Shown: positions 44,336 through 52,551 of the stretch, one piece after another | Numbering within the stretch: position 1 is the first letter of the stretch | How the letters are laid out: every line of letters starts with the position of its first letter | Source of the DNA: Sphingomonadaceae bacterium | Lineage (GTDB): Bacteria; Pseudomonadota; Alphaproteobacteria; Sphingomonadales; Sphingomonadaceae | Direction: 5' to 3' | Assembly: GCA_024236155.1 (NCBI GenBank) | Contig: JACKLA010000001.1 | Span: 744,001-808,000, forward strand | DNA: 64,000 bases | Notes under the pieces: generated by a model | Seen by the model: only the letters and a program-made list of their open reading frames with translations | Told to the model about the DNA's origin: nothing | Databases searched by the model: none | Program-made: the position numbers and the translations under genes

Positions 44336-45037
44336 CTAGATTCGCCTGAAACGAAAGTACCACACTTCGTGGCCGTAAACCGTGTGCGCCTTGTGTTCGT
44401 AGCGGGTCTCGGGCCAGCCAGAGGGGCGCGTGTCCCAGCTGGCGCGGCCTTCGACCTGCCATTGGAACAGATCGGTGTGGCGCTGCATCACCATCAGCGC
44501 GTGGCGCAGGTAGACCGGGTGGTCGGTGCCGAAACGGAACTCGCCGCCGGGCTTGAGCTTGTCGGCGAACATGCGCACCGGGCCGTCATTCATCATCCGC
44601 CGTTTGGCATGCTTGTTCTTGGGCCAGGGGTCGGGATGGAGCAGGTAAAGCTGGGTCAGCGCGCCATCGGGCACGCGGGAAAGCACTTCCAGCGCGTCGC
44701 CCATATGGATGCGGACATTGGCCAGGCGCTGCTCCTCGACATGGGTCAGCGCCTGCGCCACGCCGTTGACGAAAGGTTCGGCGCCGATGAAGCCATGGTC
44801 GGGCAGCAGGTCGGCGCGATAGGCGAGATGCTCGCCGCCGCCGAAACCGATCTCGAAATGCAGGGGTCGGTCATGACCGAACAGCCGCTCTGCCGTTACC
44901 TGGCCATCTTCGGGCACCGAGATTTGCGGCAACAGCTTGTCGACCAGATCCTGCTGCCGCGCGCGCAGGGGTTTGCCCTGGCTGCGGCCATAGAGCCGGT
45001 TGAGCGTGGTCGGATCGCCTTCCTTGAATGCAGACAT
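44336..45037 (-). CDS. trmB: tRNA (guanine-46-N7)-methyltransferase
   Basis: 233-residue SAM-dependent enzyme. SAM motif I EIGFGGGEHL, followed by IHMGDALEVL and the signature PDPWPKNKHAKRRMM that contacts tRNA. Near full family length. In many relatives trmB follows metK; here it is apart from metK (58495). Confidence 0.95.
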   Translation of the reverse strand: MSAFKEGDPTTLNRLYGRSQGKPLRARQQDLVDKLLPQISVPEDGQVTAERLFGHDRPLHFEIGFGGGEHLAYRADLLPDHGFIGAEPFVNGVAQALTHVEEQRLANVRIHMGDALEVLSRVPDGALTQLYLLHPDPWPKNKHAKRRMMNDGPVRMFADKLKPGGEFRFGTDHPVYLRHALMVMQRHTDLFQWQVEGRASWDTRPSGWPETRYEHKAHTVYGHEVWYFRFRRI

Positions 45038-45061
45038 GGGGGGCGCTTAAGCCTCTTGTCG

Positions 45062-45694
45062 CTAAGGCTCAAGCTCCCCGCCGATATCCGCGTAATTTGC
45101 GAAGTATGTGCGATAATCGTCCGGCAGCTCGACTGGAAATATGGCTCCCGAGAAGGGGAGGACGATAGTGATCGCAACCGGTAGTGCCGCCATCGCCAGC
45201 AAACGTGGCATTCTGGCAAAGCCGTTGAAGTGGAGCGCGCAGGCGACATGGATAAGCAGCGCCGAAACCGCCAAGACGTAATAGGGCCAGAAGCCATATT
45301 TGAGCGGTGCCAGCACCAGCGTCCCGGCAGGCCAGTAGAAGTTGGTATCGATCCCGCCCAGCCAGCGGGCCGACACTGCAGCCCCGGCATGTGCAAGCAG
45401 GAAGAACGCAAGGATCGATCCGCTTGCAAGCTGCAGGCGGCCCCAGCCACCGCTGACCCCGCTCCGCCACCGGGAAAGCGCCAGCCGCAATCCCAGGACC
45501 ACCTGCAATGCGACAGCAGTGAGCAACAGGGGCTCGATCGCGGGATTGCGGTAGGCCAGTCGAACTGCCTGAAGCGCGGCAGAGTGCGCAGCAATGCCGC
45601 CCCATGCGAAGGCGTGGCTGGCGAGGTGCAGGGCGATAAACACCCCGAGGGCTATCGCGACGATACGATGGATTTGCCTTGTGCGACCAGCCAT
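45062..45694 (-). CDS. Multi-pass membrane protein, cytochrome-b-like
   Basis: 210 residues with five hydrophobic segments (about 10-28, 53-70, 88-110, 138-155, 165-185). Histidines sit inside helices (LHLASH near 22-27, LAHAG near 100, IHVACALHF near 145-153), as in haem-b membrane proteins, but no family is recognised. It is divergent from an Rrf2 regulator, with paired repeats between them, so it is probably its target. Confidence 0.6.
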   Translation of the reverse strand: MAGRTRQIHRIVAIALGVFIALHLASHAFAWGGIAAHSAALQAVRLAYRNPAIEPLLLTAVALQVVLGLRLALSRWRSGVSGGWGRLQLASGSILAFFLLAHAGAAVSARWLGGIDTNFYWPAGTLVLAPLKYGFWPYYVLAVSALLIHVACALHFNGFARMPRLLAMAALPVAITIVLPFSGAIFPVELPDDYRTYFANYADIGGELEP

Positions 45695-45711
45695 GCGAGA
45701 GCTTTCAAACA

Positions 45712-45748
45712 GGATAGATTTTATCCGGTTAAATTATATCCGATTAAG
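45712..45748. promoter_or_regulatory. Candidate Rrf2 operator between divergent genes
   Basis: TATCCGGTTAAA (45722-45733) and TATCCGATTAAG (45737-45748) are near-identical direct repeats with 15-base spacing. GGATA-N5-TATCC (45712-45726) is an overlapping inverted repeat. The region is AT-rich and holds both promoters. Confidence 0.5.
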
Positions 45749-45759
45749 GAGTCAAGCCT

Positions 45760-46245
45760 GTGCAGTTGTCGCGCGGTGTCGAATGGGCGGTCCATAGTTG
45801 CACGATGATGGCCGTCCTGCCCGAAGGGCGGGGGCTGAGCGCAGATGACCTCGCGGGATTTTTCGAGGTGCCGTCAGCCTATCTCGCCAAGCAGTTGCAG
45901 GCGCTGCGCCGGGCGGGTGTATTGGAGTCAGTGCGCGGGCAGGGCGGTGGCTACCGGCTCGCCCGCGCGGTCGATGCCATCAGCCTGTGGGATGTCGTGG
46001 AAGCGATCGAGGGGCCTGCGCCAGCTTTCCGCTGCACGGAAATCCGCCAGAACGGACCCTGTGCACTCCAGCGCAAGGAGTGCAGGCGCATGTGCGAAAT
46101 TGCAGCGGCTTTTGCGGAAGCCGAAGCGGTATGGCGAGGTGCGTTGCGGGCGAAGACGCTGGCGGATATCAACCGCGATGTGGCGACCAATGCCGATCCC
46201 CGGCACCTGTTGAAGATCGCTGGCTGGGTTGCGGACCACACATAA
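45760..46245 (+). CDS. Rrf2-family transcriptional regulator
   Basis: 161 residues with an N-terminal winged HTH (about 1-75, ending VRGQGGGYRLAR) and a long dimer helix. Four cysteines at 92, 101, 108 and 112 in the effector region suggest an Fe-S cluster, as in NsrR, IscR and RirA, though the spacing matches none of them exactly. The start is a GTG with AAGGAG 9 bases upstream. Divergent from the membrane protein at 45062. Confidence 0.87.
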   Translation: MQLSRGVEWAVHSCTMMAVLPEGRGLSADDLAGFFEVPSAYLAKQLQALRRAGVLESVRGQGGGYRLARAVDAISLWDVVEAIEGPAPAFRCTEIRQNGPCALQRKECRRMCEIAAAFAEAEAVWRGALRAKTLADINRDVATNADPRHLLKIAGWVADHT

Positions 46246-46252
46246 AGAAAAA

Positions 46253-46278
46253 CGCCCGGGGCGCTTCCACCCCGGGCG
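46253..46278 (-). terminator. Rho-independent terminator of ctrA
   Basis: CGCCCGGGG and CCCCGGGCG pair perfectly around 8 bases. On the minus strand TTTTTCTTT follows. It lies 30 bases after the ctrA stop and just after the Rrf2 gene, so it may also act in the other direction. Confidence 0.85.
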
Positions 46279-46307
46279 CATCCCCCATCCAGGAAAATCG
46301 GTTGGCG

Positions 46308-47003
46308 TCAGGCAGCTTCGGCCTGGCTGTCGGGATCGCGCAGCACGTAGCCGCGGCCCCATACGGTTTCGATGTAGTTCTCGCCGCCGCATGCGTGGCT
46401 CAGTTTCTTGCGCAGCTTGCAGATGAACACGTCGATGATCTTGAGTTCGGGCTCGTCCATCCCGCCATAAAGGTGGTTGAGGAACATTTCCTTGGTCAGC
46501 GTGGTGCCCTTGCGCAGCGAAAGCAGCTCGAGCATCGCATATTCCTTGCCGGTCAGGTGGACGCGGGCACCGTCGACTTCGACGGTCTTCGCATCGAGGT
46601 TCACCGCCAGCTTGCCGGTGCGGATGACCGACTGGCTGTGGCCCTTCGAACGGCGCACCACGGCGTGGATGCGGGCAACCAGTTCCTCGCGGTGGAACGG
46701 CTTGGTCACATAATCGTCGGCACCGAAGCCGAACGAGCGGATCTTGCTGTCCATTTCGGCAATGCCCGATAGGATCAGGACCGGCGTCTGCACCTTGGCG
46801 ACGCGCAGTTTCTTGAGCACGTCATAGCCGTGCATGTCGGGCAGGTTGAGGTCGAGCAGGATGATATCGTAATCATACAGCTTGCCCAGATCGAGGCCTT
46901 CCTCGCCCAGGTCGGTCGAGTAGACGTTGAACCCCTCGGTCGTCAGCATGAGCTCGATCGCCTTGGCGGTTGTCGGCTCGTCTTCGATCAGCAGTACACG
47001 CAT
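46308..47003 (-). CDS. ctrA: Cell-cycle response regulator CtrA
   Basis: 231-residue OmpR-type response regulator, the master cell-cycle and envelope/motility regulator of alphaproteobacteria. Receiver: Glu7/Asp8, phosphoacceptor Asp51 (LLDLNLPDMHGYD), Lys in VTKPFHREEL. The winged-helix DNA-binding domain includes LTGKEYAMLELLSLRKG and ELKIIDVFICKLRKKL. The C-terminus ends Ala-Ala, as in Caulobacter CtrA, where it is the ClpXP signal. The ATG at 47003 is the conserved start. A candidate CtrA box lies upstream. Confidence 0.96.
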   Translation of the reverse strand: MRVLLIEDEPTTAKAIELMLTTEGFNVYSTDLGEEGLDLGKLYDYDIILLDLNLPDMHGYDVLKKLRVAKVQTPVLILSGIAEMDSKIRSFGFGADDYVTKPFHREELVARIHAVVRRSKGHSQSVIRTGKLAVNLDAKTVEVDGARVHLTGKEYAMLELLSLRKGTTLTKEMFLNHLYGGMDEPELKIIDVFICKLRKKLSHACGGENYIETVWGRGYVLRDPDSQAEAA

Positions 47004-47095
47004 GGGTGGTTTCCCCTTTTGCCCCAATCCTTGCGGTAACCCTTCATCAAGAGGGGTTGACCTGAATTAACCACACAAGGTCTGAACGGAAAAGG

Positions 47096-47111
47096 TTAAT
47101 TTCCCGTAAAC
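47096..47111 (-). promoter_or_regulatory. Candidate CtrA box in the ctrA promoter
   Basis: TTAA-N7-TAAAC, one mismatch to TTAA-N7-TTAAC, about 95 bases upstream of the ctrA start. Confidence 0.45.
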
Positions 47112-47173
47112 CCGCCAATTCCGGCGAGTCGCGGGCGATTGTGAGTCCCTTGTGCAACAGGGGGTCTGGGGCG

Positions 47174-47608
47174 TCACACCTCGATACCGATCGATCTGAG
47201 CATGCCCAGCTGGTCGAAATAGGGGCGTTCGCACAGGATCTTGTCGGTGCCGGGGGCGAACTCGAAACTGGCCGCCATGCGCGCGCGCAGCTTGCGCCCG
47301 GTCGGTTCGATCACCCTGTCACCCAGCTTGACTGCGCCCTCATGCGTGCCGGTCAGCCAGAATTCGACCAGCACGGTATCGTCGGTATGGGCGATGGCGA
47401 TGATTTCATTGCCCTGGTCGGGGAAAACCGCACGCGATCCGGCGAAATAGCCGCGCACCGCCTCTTCGCCATCATAGACCTGGCCGGTCGCCATCTCGTA
47501 GCGAGGATGGCCGTCGAATGTCGCGATCACCGCATCCCAGTCATATTCCATCTCCAGCGCCATATGGCGGCGGACGGTTTCGAGGCGACGTTCGGCAAGG
47601 TCTGACAT
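47174..47608 (-). CDS. Nuclear-transport-factor-2-like (SnoaL-type) protein
   Basis: 144-residue cytosolic protein of the NTF2-like fold: an N-terminal helix, then a helix-cone with YDGEEAVRGYFAGSRAVFPD and a beta-sheet (VLVEFWLTGTHEG). Could be a small isomerase, hydrolase or binding protein; no catalytic set decides. It starts 50 bases after rpoN, in the place where hpf/raiA often lies in other genomes. Confidence 0.78.
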   Translation of the reverse strand: MSDLAERRLETVRRHMALEMEYDWDAVIATFDGHPRYEMATGQVYDGEEAVRGYFAGSRAVFPDQGNEIIAIAHTDDTVLVEFWLTGTHEGAVKLGDRVIEPTGRKLRARMAASFEFAPGTDKILCERPYFDQLGMLRSIGIEV

Positions 47609-47658
47609 TCAAGGCTCTCCCAGCTCGCAGGCTCAGTTTGGCGGGCAGGATGCCAAGA

Positions 47659-49107
47659 TCAGCCGCCCGCCGCGAGTTTTTTCTGCCGCCGCCGCTGGAC
47701 GCTCGACCCGATGCCGATTGCCTCGCGATATTTTGCCACCGTGCGGCGCGCGAGGTCGAAACCCTCGGCCTTGAGCATTTCGACCAGCGTATCGTCCGAC
47801 AGGATTTTCTTCGGGTCTTCGGCATCGGTCAGCGCCTTGATCCGCGCTTTGACCGCCTCACTCGACGCGCCTTCACCGTCCGCGCTGCCGACACCGCTGG
47901 TGAAGAAATATTTGAGTTCGAAAGTGCCCCGGTCGCAGTGGAGGTATTTGTTGCTGGTGACCCGGCTGATCGTGCTTTCGTGCATATCGACCTCTTCCGC
48001 CACTTCGCGCAGGGTCAGCGGCTTCAGCTCGGACACGCCCCTGCGGAAGAAACCGTCCTGCTTCTTGACGATTTCGGCAGCGGTCTTGAGGATCGTTTTC
48101 TGGCGTTGGTCGAGTGCCTTGATCAGCCAGTTCGCGTCGGTCAGCTTCTCTCCCAGCCATGCGCGGCTGGCCTTGTCGGTGCAGCCGACTTTCAGTTCGA
48201 CATAATATTCCCGGTTGATCACGAGGCGGGGCAGGGTCGCTTCATTGATGCGGATATCCCACCCGCCATCATCCGCCGGATTGAGCAATATGTCGGGCAC
48301 CACCGCCGCTTCTGCGCCGCCGCCATATTGCAGCCCCGGCTTGGGATCGTAGCCGCGAAGTTCGGCCAGCATTTCGGCGAAATCCTCGTCATCGACATCG
48401 CACATCCGCTTGAGGCGGGAAAATTCGCCGCGCGCGACAAGGTCGAGATTGTCGATCAGCCGCGCCATGCAGGGATCGTAACGGTCCACTTCCCTTGCCT
48501 GAAGCGCAAGGCATTCGGAGAGTGTCCGCGCGCCGACGCCGGTCGGATCGAGCGCCTGGACGACTTCGAGCGCGCGTTCGAGTTCGGGCGGCAGAACGCC
48601 CAGCTCTGCGGCCATCTCGCGCAGGCCAATGGCAAGATAGCCCGCCTCGTCGAGCTGGCCGATCAGGTGCCGGGCGAGGAATTCCTCGCGTGCATCGCCA
48701 GCGACCGCACCGACCTGGTCGAGCAGGTGTTCGGCAAGGGTGGGGCCATCGCCGCCCCGGTTTTCGAGATCGGGCAGGTCGCCGGACAGGGCATGACCTG
48801 CCGCACTGCCCCATTCGCTGTCCCCGGTATCGCGATCGCGGTCGAGCGCGGAGGCATCGATATCGAGCGCGCTGTCGCCATCGCCGCTGTCCGCACCGGG
48901 TTCGGAAAGCGGAGCTTCGGCCTCACCGTCGCCGGATTCGCGCGCAACCTCGCCCGCTTCTAGCAGCGGATTGGATTCCAGTGCCTCGCCGATAAAGGTT
49001 TCGATCTCGAGGTTGGACAGCGCAAGCAGCTTGATCGCCTGCTGCAGCTGCGGCGTCATCACCAGCGATTGCGATTGCCTGAGGTCTAACCTTGGACCCA
49101 GCGCCAT
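47659..49107 (-). CDS. rpoN: RNA polymerase sigma-54 factor
   Basis: 482 residues. N-terminal activator region LRQSQSLVMTPQLQQAIKLL, a long acidic linker (about 60-115, rich in Asp/Gly), core-binding domain, HTH region TLREVAEEVDMHESTISRVTSNK, and the RpoN box ARRTVAKYRE near the C-terminus. Directs transcription that needs enhancer-binding proteins. Downstream of lptB by 38 bases, a common alphaproteobacterial order. Confidence 0.95.
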   Translation of the reverse strand: MALGPRLDLRQSQSLVMTPQLQQAIKLLALSNLEIETFIGEALESNPLLEAGEVARESGDGEAEAPLSEPGADSGDGDSALDIDASALDRDRDTGDSEWGSAAGHALSGDLPDLENRGGDGPTLAEHLLDQVGAVAGDAREEFLARHLIGQLDEAGYLAIGLREMAAELGVLPPELERALEVVQALDPTGVGARTLSECLALQAREVDRYDPCMARLIDNLDLVARGEFSRLKRMCDVDDEDFAEMLAELRGYDPKPGLQYGGGAEAAVVPDILLNPADDGGWDIRINEATLPRLVINREYYVELKVGCTDKASRAWLGEKLTDANWLIKALDQRQKTILKTAAEIVKKQDGFFRRGVSELKPLTLREVAEEVDMHESTISRVTSNKYLHCDRGTFELKYFFTSGVGSADGEGASSEAVKARIKALTDAEDPKKILSDDTLVEMLKAEGFDLARRTVAKYREAIGIGSSVQRRRQKKLAAGG

Positions 49108-49145
49108 ATCCTAGACCTCGTCGCGCGTTCGGATCGTGTATCGCA

Positions 49146-49928
49146 TCACAAGGTGAAGGATTCGCCAAGATACAGGCGCTTCACATTCTCGTCGGCGACA
49201 AGGGCCTGCGGGGTGCCAGCGAAGAGGACCTGACCGCCATAGATAATGCAGGCCCGATCCACGATATCGAGCGTTTCGCGCACATTGTGGTCGGTGATCA
49301 GCACGCCGATGCCGCGCTGCTTCAGGTCTTTCACCAGGTCGCGGATGTCGCTAATCGAGAGCGGGTCGATCCCGGCAAAAGGTTCGTCGAGCAGCATGAT
49401 CGAAGGCTTGGCGGCCAGCGCGCGGGCAATCTCGCAGCGCCGACGCTCGCCGCCCGACAGCGCCATGGCCGGGCTTTCGCGCAACCGGGTGATGTGGAAT
49501 TCTTCCAGCAGCCGCTCCAGCTCTTCGGCGCGGGTATCCTTGTCGGGCTCGACCATTTCGAGCACGCAGTTGATATTCTGCTCTACCGTCATGCCGCGAA
49601 AAATGCTGGTTTCCTGCGGCAGGTAGCCAAGACCCAGGATCGCACGGCGATACATCGGCAGTTTGGTCACATCCTCCCCATCCATCAGGATGCGCCCGGA
49701 ATCGGGGCGGACAAGGCCCATGATCGAATAGAAGCAGGTCGTCTTGCCCGCCCCGTTTGGGCCGAGCAGGCCGAGCACTTCGCCCTTGCCCACCGTCAGC
49801 GAGATGTCGGTCAGGACCGCCCGCTTGTCATAGCTCTTGGCGATGGAAATCACCTCCAGCCCGCCATTGGGAAGCGGGGCGGTGGCGTCGGCCCGGGGGG
49901 CCTCTGCTAGTGTCTCGGTAGCACTCAT
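49146..49928 (-). CDS. lptB: LPS export ABC transporter ATPase
   Basis: 260-residue cytoplasmic ATPase powering transport of lipopolysaccharide through the LptB2FG-C-A bridge. Walker A GPNGAGKTT near 60, Q-loop YLPQETSIF, signature LSGGERRR, Walker B IMLLDEPFAGID. An N-terminal extension of about 20 residues (ATETLAEAPRADATA) goes beyond the usual 240. lptA and lptC are usually immediately upstream, but here the upstream side is a divergent gene. Confidence 0.94.
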   Translation of the reverse strand: MSATETLAEAPRADATAPLPNGGLEVISIAKSYDKRAVLTDISLTVGKGEVLGLLGPNGAGKTTCFYSIMGLVRPDSGRILMDGEDVTKLPMYRRAILGLGYLPQETSIFRGMTVEQNINCVLEMVEPDKDTRAEELERLLEEFHITRLRESPAMALSGGERRRCEIARALAAKPSIMLLDEPFAGIDPLSISDIRDLVKDLKQRGIGVLITDHNVRETLDIVDRACIIYGGQVLFAGTPQALVADENVKRLYLGESFTL

Positions 49929-50113
49929 GGATGCCTATTTAGCAATGTCGGGAGCCTTGCAAACCCCCGCAGGACGCAAACTGGCAGGATTCCTGCATGG
50001 CGGTTAGAATGATCGACGAACGGCACCGTGGTCGCGAATGTGGTTACCGTGCTTGATTGTCGGGGCGCGATTTGGAATACTCCGAGTCGGAAGAGGACAT
50101 GGGGAGACAGCGC

Positions 50114-50485
50114 ATGGCTAACGCGCTTCACGATTCCACTGCACGGGGCACCGCGCGCACCCGCGACTGGCGCAAGTCGATGAGCGACAATGTCGCCTGG
50201 GCATTGCTGGTCTATACCGCGCTCCAGATCTTTGTCACTGTCGAGGCGATGAAGGCCACCGGGATCAAGACGCTGGCCCTGTTTGCACTGGTGGTTCTGG
50301 TGGTGGGGATTATTCCCGCCTGCCGCGCCTTCGAACGGCGCTGGCGTGACCTGAGCGATGCAGATGCTGCCGATCCGGCGATGTCCGGTGCATTCCGCCG
50401 TGACCAGGTCGTGCTGTGGTTGCTGGCGATCGGCCTGCCGTTCCTGATTACCGGCCTGATCAAGGTTTTTGCGGCTGCTGGCTGA
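50114..50485 (+). CDS. Small two- or three-helix membrane protein
   Basis: 123 residues. A polar N-terminus with basic residues (HDSTARGTARTRDWRK), then hydrophobic segments at about 28-46, 52-70 and 100-118. Not recognised. The ATG at 50114 has GGGGAG about 8 bases upstream, better than the ATG at 50099 or the open frame from 50057. Divergent from lptB, followed by pmbA after 52 bases. Confidence 0.65.
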   Translation: MANALHDSTARGTARTRDWRKSMSDNVAWALLVYTALQIFVTVEAMKATGIKTLALFALVVLVVGIIPACRAFERRWRDLSDADAADPAMSGAFRRDQVVLWLLAIGLPFLITGLIKVFAAAG

Positions 50486-50537
50486 CCTGGCCACGGGCTG
50501 CATTGCCACCACGCTGCCGCATCCCTAGTCGGGCTGC

Positions 50538-51884
50538 ATGATTTCTCCTGATACTGCCCGTGACCGGGCCTCCCGCCTTGTCGAACTCGCGATCCGTGCC
50601 GGGGCGGATGCCGCCGATGCCGTTGCCAGCGGCAGCGCATCGGAAAGCGTCGGGGTGCGGCTGGGTGTGCTCGAGGATGTCGAGCGGTCGGAGGACGAAT
50701 CCATCGGCATCCGCGTCTTCGTCGGCAAACGCTCGGCCAGTGTCGGCGGCAGCGATTTCAGCGCCGATGGTTTGCACGAAATGGCCGAACGCGCCGTCGC
50801 CATGGCCCGCCACGCGCCCGAAGACCCGCATGCCGGGCTGGCCCCGGAAGATCGGCTGGCGCGCGGCCCGTTTGCCGATTTCGACCTGGTCGATACCGCC
50901 GAACCGCTGCCCGAGACACTGCGTGACCGGGCGCTGGCAGTGGAAGAGGCTGCGCGCAGCGTAACCGAGGTAACCAATTCCAATGGCGCCAATGCCGGCT
51001 CGGGTCGTTCGATTGCCGCGCTGGCGACCAGCACCGGCTTTTCTGCCGCCTATGGCGCAACAAGCCACTATCTCAGCGCCAGCATGATCGCGGGCGAAGG
51101 TGCAGGGATGCAGCGCGATCATGAAGCGCGCTCGGCCCGCCATCTGGAAGACCTGCCTCCGGGCGAGGAGATTGGCCGGACGGCAGGCGAACGCGCGGTT
51201 GCACGGCTCGATCCGCGCGAATTGCCCGGCGGAGCCATGCCGGTGGTGTTCGACCCGCGTGTCGGGGCTTCGCTGGTCGGTCATCTGATCGGCGCGATGA
51301 GCGGGGCGGCAGCAGCGCGGCGGGCGACCTTCCTGCTCGACCGGCTGGACGAGACGCTGTTCGCCCCCGCTATCCGCATTGTCGATGACCCCCACCGTGC
51401 GCGCGGGATGCGTTCGCGTCCGTTTGACGGGGAAGGCTTGCCGACTGCGCCGCGCGCCTTGGTGGAGGAGGGCGTGGTCACCGGCTGGCTGACCAATGTC
51501 GCCAGTGCCAGCCAGCTGGGCCTCGACCTCACCGGCCACGCCTCGCGCGGGGGTTCTGGCGCGCCGGGGATTTCGACGAGCAATGTCCATCTCGAGGCGG
51601 GAACCGTCACGCCTCGCGAATTGATGGCCGATATCGCCGACGGCGTGTTCGTCAACGAGCTGATCGGGCAGGGCGTCAACGGTGTGACCGGCGATTACAG
51701 CCGCGCAGCTGCGGGGTTTCGCATCCGCAATGGCGAACTGGCGGAGCCGGTGTCCGGCTTCACCATCGCGGGGAACCTCCTGTCGATGTTCGCCGCGCTA
51801 TCGGCGGCGGACGATCTTGAGATGTATCGCTCGGTCAATGTGCCGACGCTGCGGGTCGACGGGATGACGATCGCCGGAAGTTAG
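50538..51884 (+). CDS. pmbA: TldD/PmbA-family metalloprotease, PmbA type
   Basis: 448 residues, the PmbA/TldE half of the TldD-TldE pair, which in E. coli matures microcin B17 and degrades the CcdA antitoxin. Family hallmarks: FVGKRSASVGGSDFS in the N-terminal domain and the C-terminal SASQLGLDLTGHASRGGSGAPG and GVNGVTGDYSRAAAGF. The TldE partner usually lacks the HExxxH zinc motif, and none is seen here. tldD is not in the window. Confidence 0.92.
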   Translation: MISPDTARDRASRLVELAIRAGADAADAVASGSASESVGVRLGVLEDVERSEDESIGIRVFVGKRSASVGGSDFSADGLHEMAERAVAMARHAPEDPHAGLAPEDRLARGPFADFDLVDTAEPLPETLRDRALAVEEAARSVTEVTNSNGANAGSGRSIAALATSTGFSAAYGATSHYLSASMIAGEGAGMQRDHEARSARHLEDLPPGEEIGRTAGERAVARLDPRELPGGAMPVVFDPRVGASLVGHLIGAMSGAAAARRATFLLDRLDETLFAPAIRIVDDPHRARGMRSRPFDGEGLPTAPRALVEEGVVTGWLTNVASASQLGLDLTGHASRGGSGAPGISTSNVHLEAGTVTPRELMADIADGVFVNELIGQGVNGVTGDYSRAAAGFRIRNGELAEPVSGFTIAGNLLSMFAALSAADDLEMYRSVNVPTLRVDGMTIAGS

Positions 51885-52414
51885 CCCTTCGCCTGCGCCC
51901 GTTCGATTGCCTCGATAACGATCCGGCGCGCTTCCTCGGCATCGCCCCATGCGCCGACACGAACCCACTTTTCGGCTTCGAGATCCTTGTAGTGGGTAAA
52001 GAAGTGCTCGATCTGCTGCAGCACGATCGAGGGCAGGTCCTGCCGCTCGCCAACATCGGCGTAATAGGGGAATGTGGTGTCGACCGGCACGCAGATCAGC
52101 TTCTCGTCGCCGCCATGCTCGTCTTCGAGGTTGAGCACGCCGATCGGGCGTGCGCGGACCACGCAGCCCGCGATGAAGGGCGAACGCGAGATGACCAGCG
52201 CGTCGAGCGGGTCGCCATCGGGGCTGAGCGTATGTGGCACGAAGCCGTAATTCGCCGGATAGCGCATCGGCGTGTGCAGGATACGGTCAACGAACAGCGC
52301 GCCCGATGCCTTGTCGAATTCGTACTTCACCGGTTCGCCGCCGGTCGGCACTTCGATGATGACGTTGAGGCTTTCGGGCGGGTTGTCGCCGATTTCGATC
52401 TTGCTGATATCCAT
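51881..52414 (-). CDS. ppa: Inorganic diphosphatase
   Basis: 177-residue family I pyrophosphatase, the hexameric bacterial type. Conserved active-site stretches: EVPTGGEPVKYEFDK, YPANYGFVPHTLSPDGDPLDALV and the Lys/Asp pair ADVGERQDLP. It supplies drive for biosynthesis by removing pyrophosphate. Its 3' end overlaps the convergent pmbA stop by 4 bases. Confidence 0.96.
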   Translation of the reverse strand: MDISKIEIGDNPPESLNVIIEVPTGGEPVKYEFDKASGALFVDRILHTPMRYPANYGFVPHTLSPDGDPLDALVISRSPFIAGCVVRARPIGVLNLEDEHGGDEKLICVPVDTTFPYYADVGERQDLPSIVLQQIEHFFTHYKDLEAEKWVRVGAWGDAEEARRIVIEAIERAQAKG

Positions 52415-52551
52415 AATGGCGCGCGCCTTATCCTGTATGCTGCAAGTGCGAAAGGGGTTTCAGGCGGTTTAGCCATAAAGTCTTATGCCCTGCGCATGGC
52501 TGCCCTCCGCCACGATTGCGGAACGCGCGGCAACCGCCTAACTGCGCCAGC

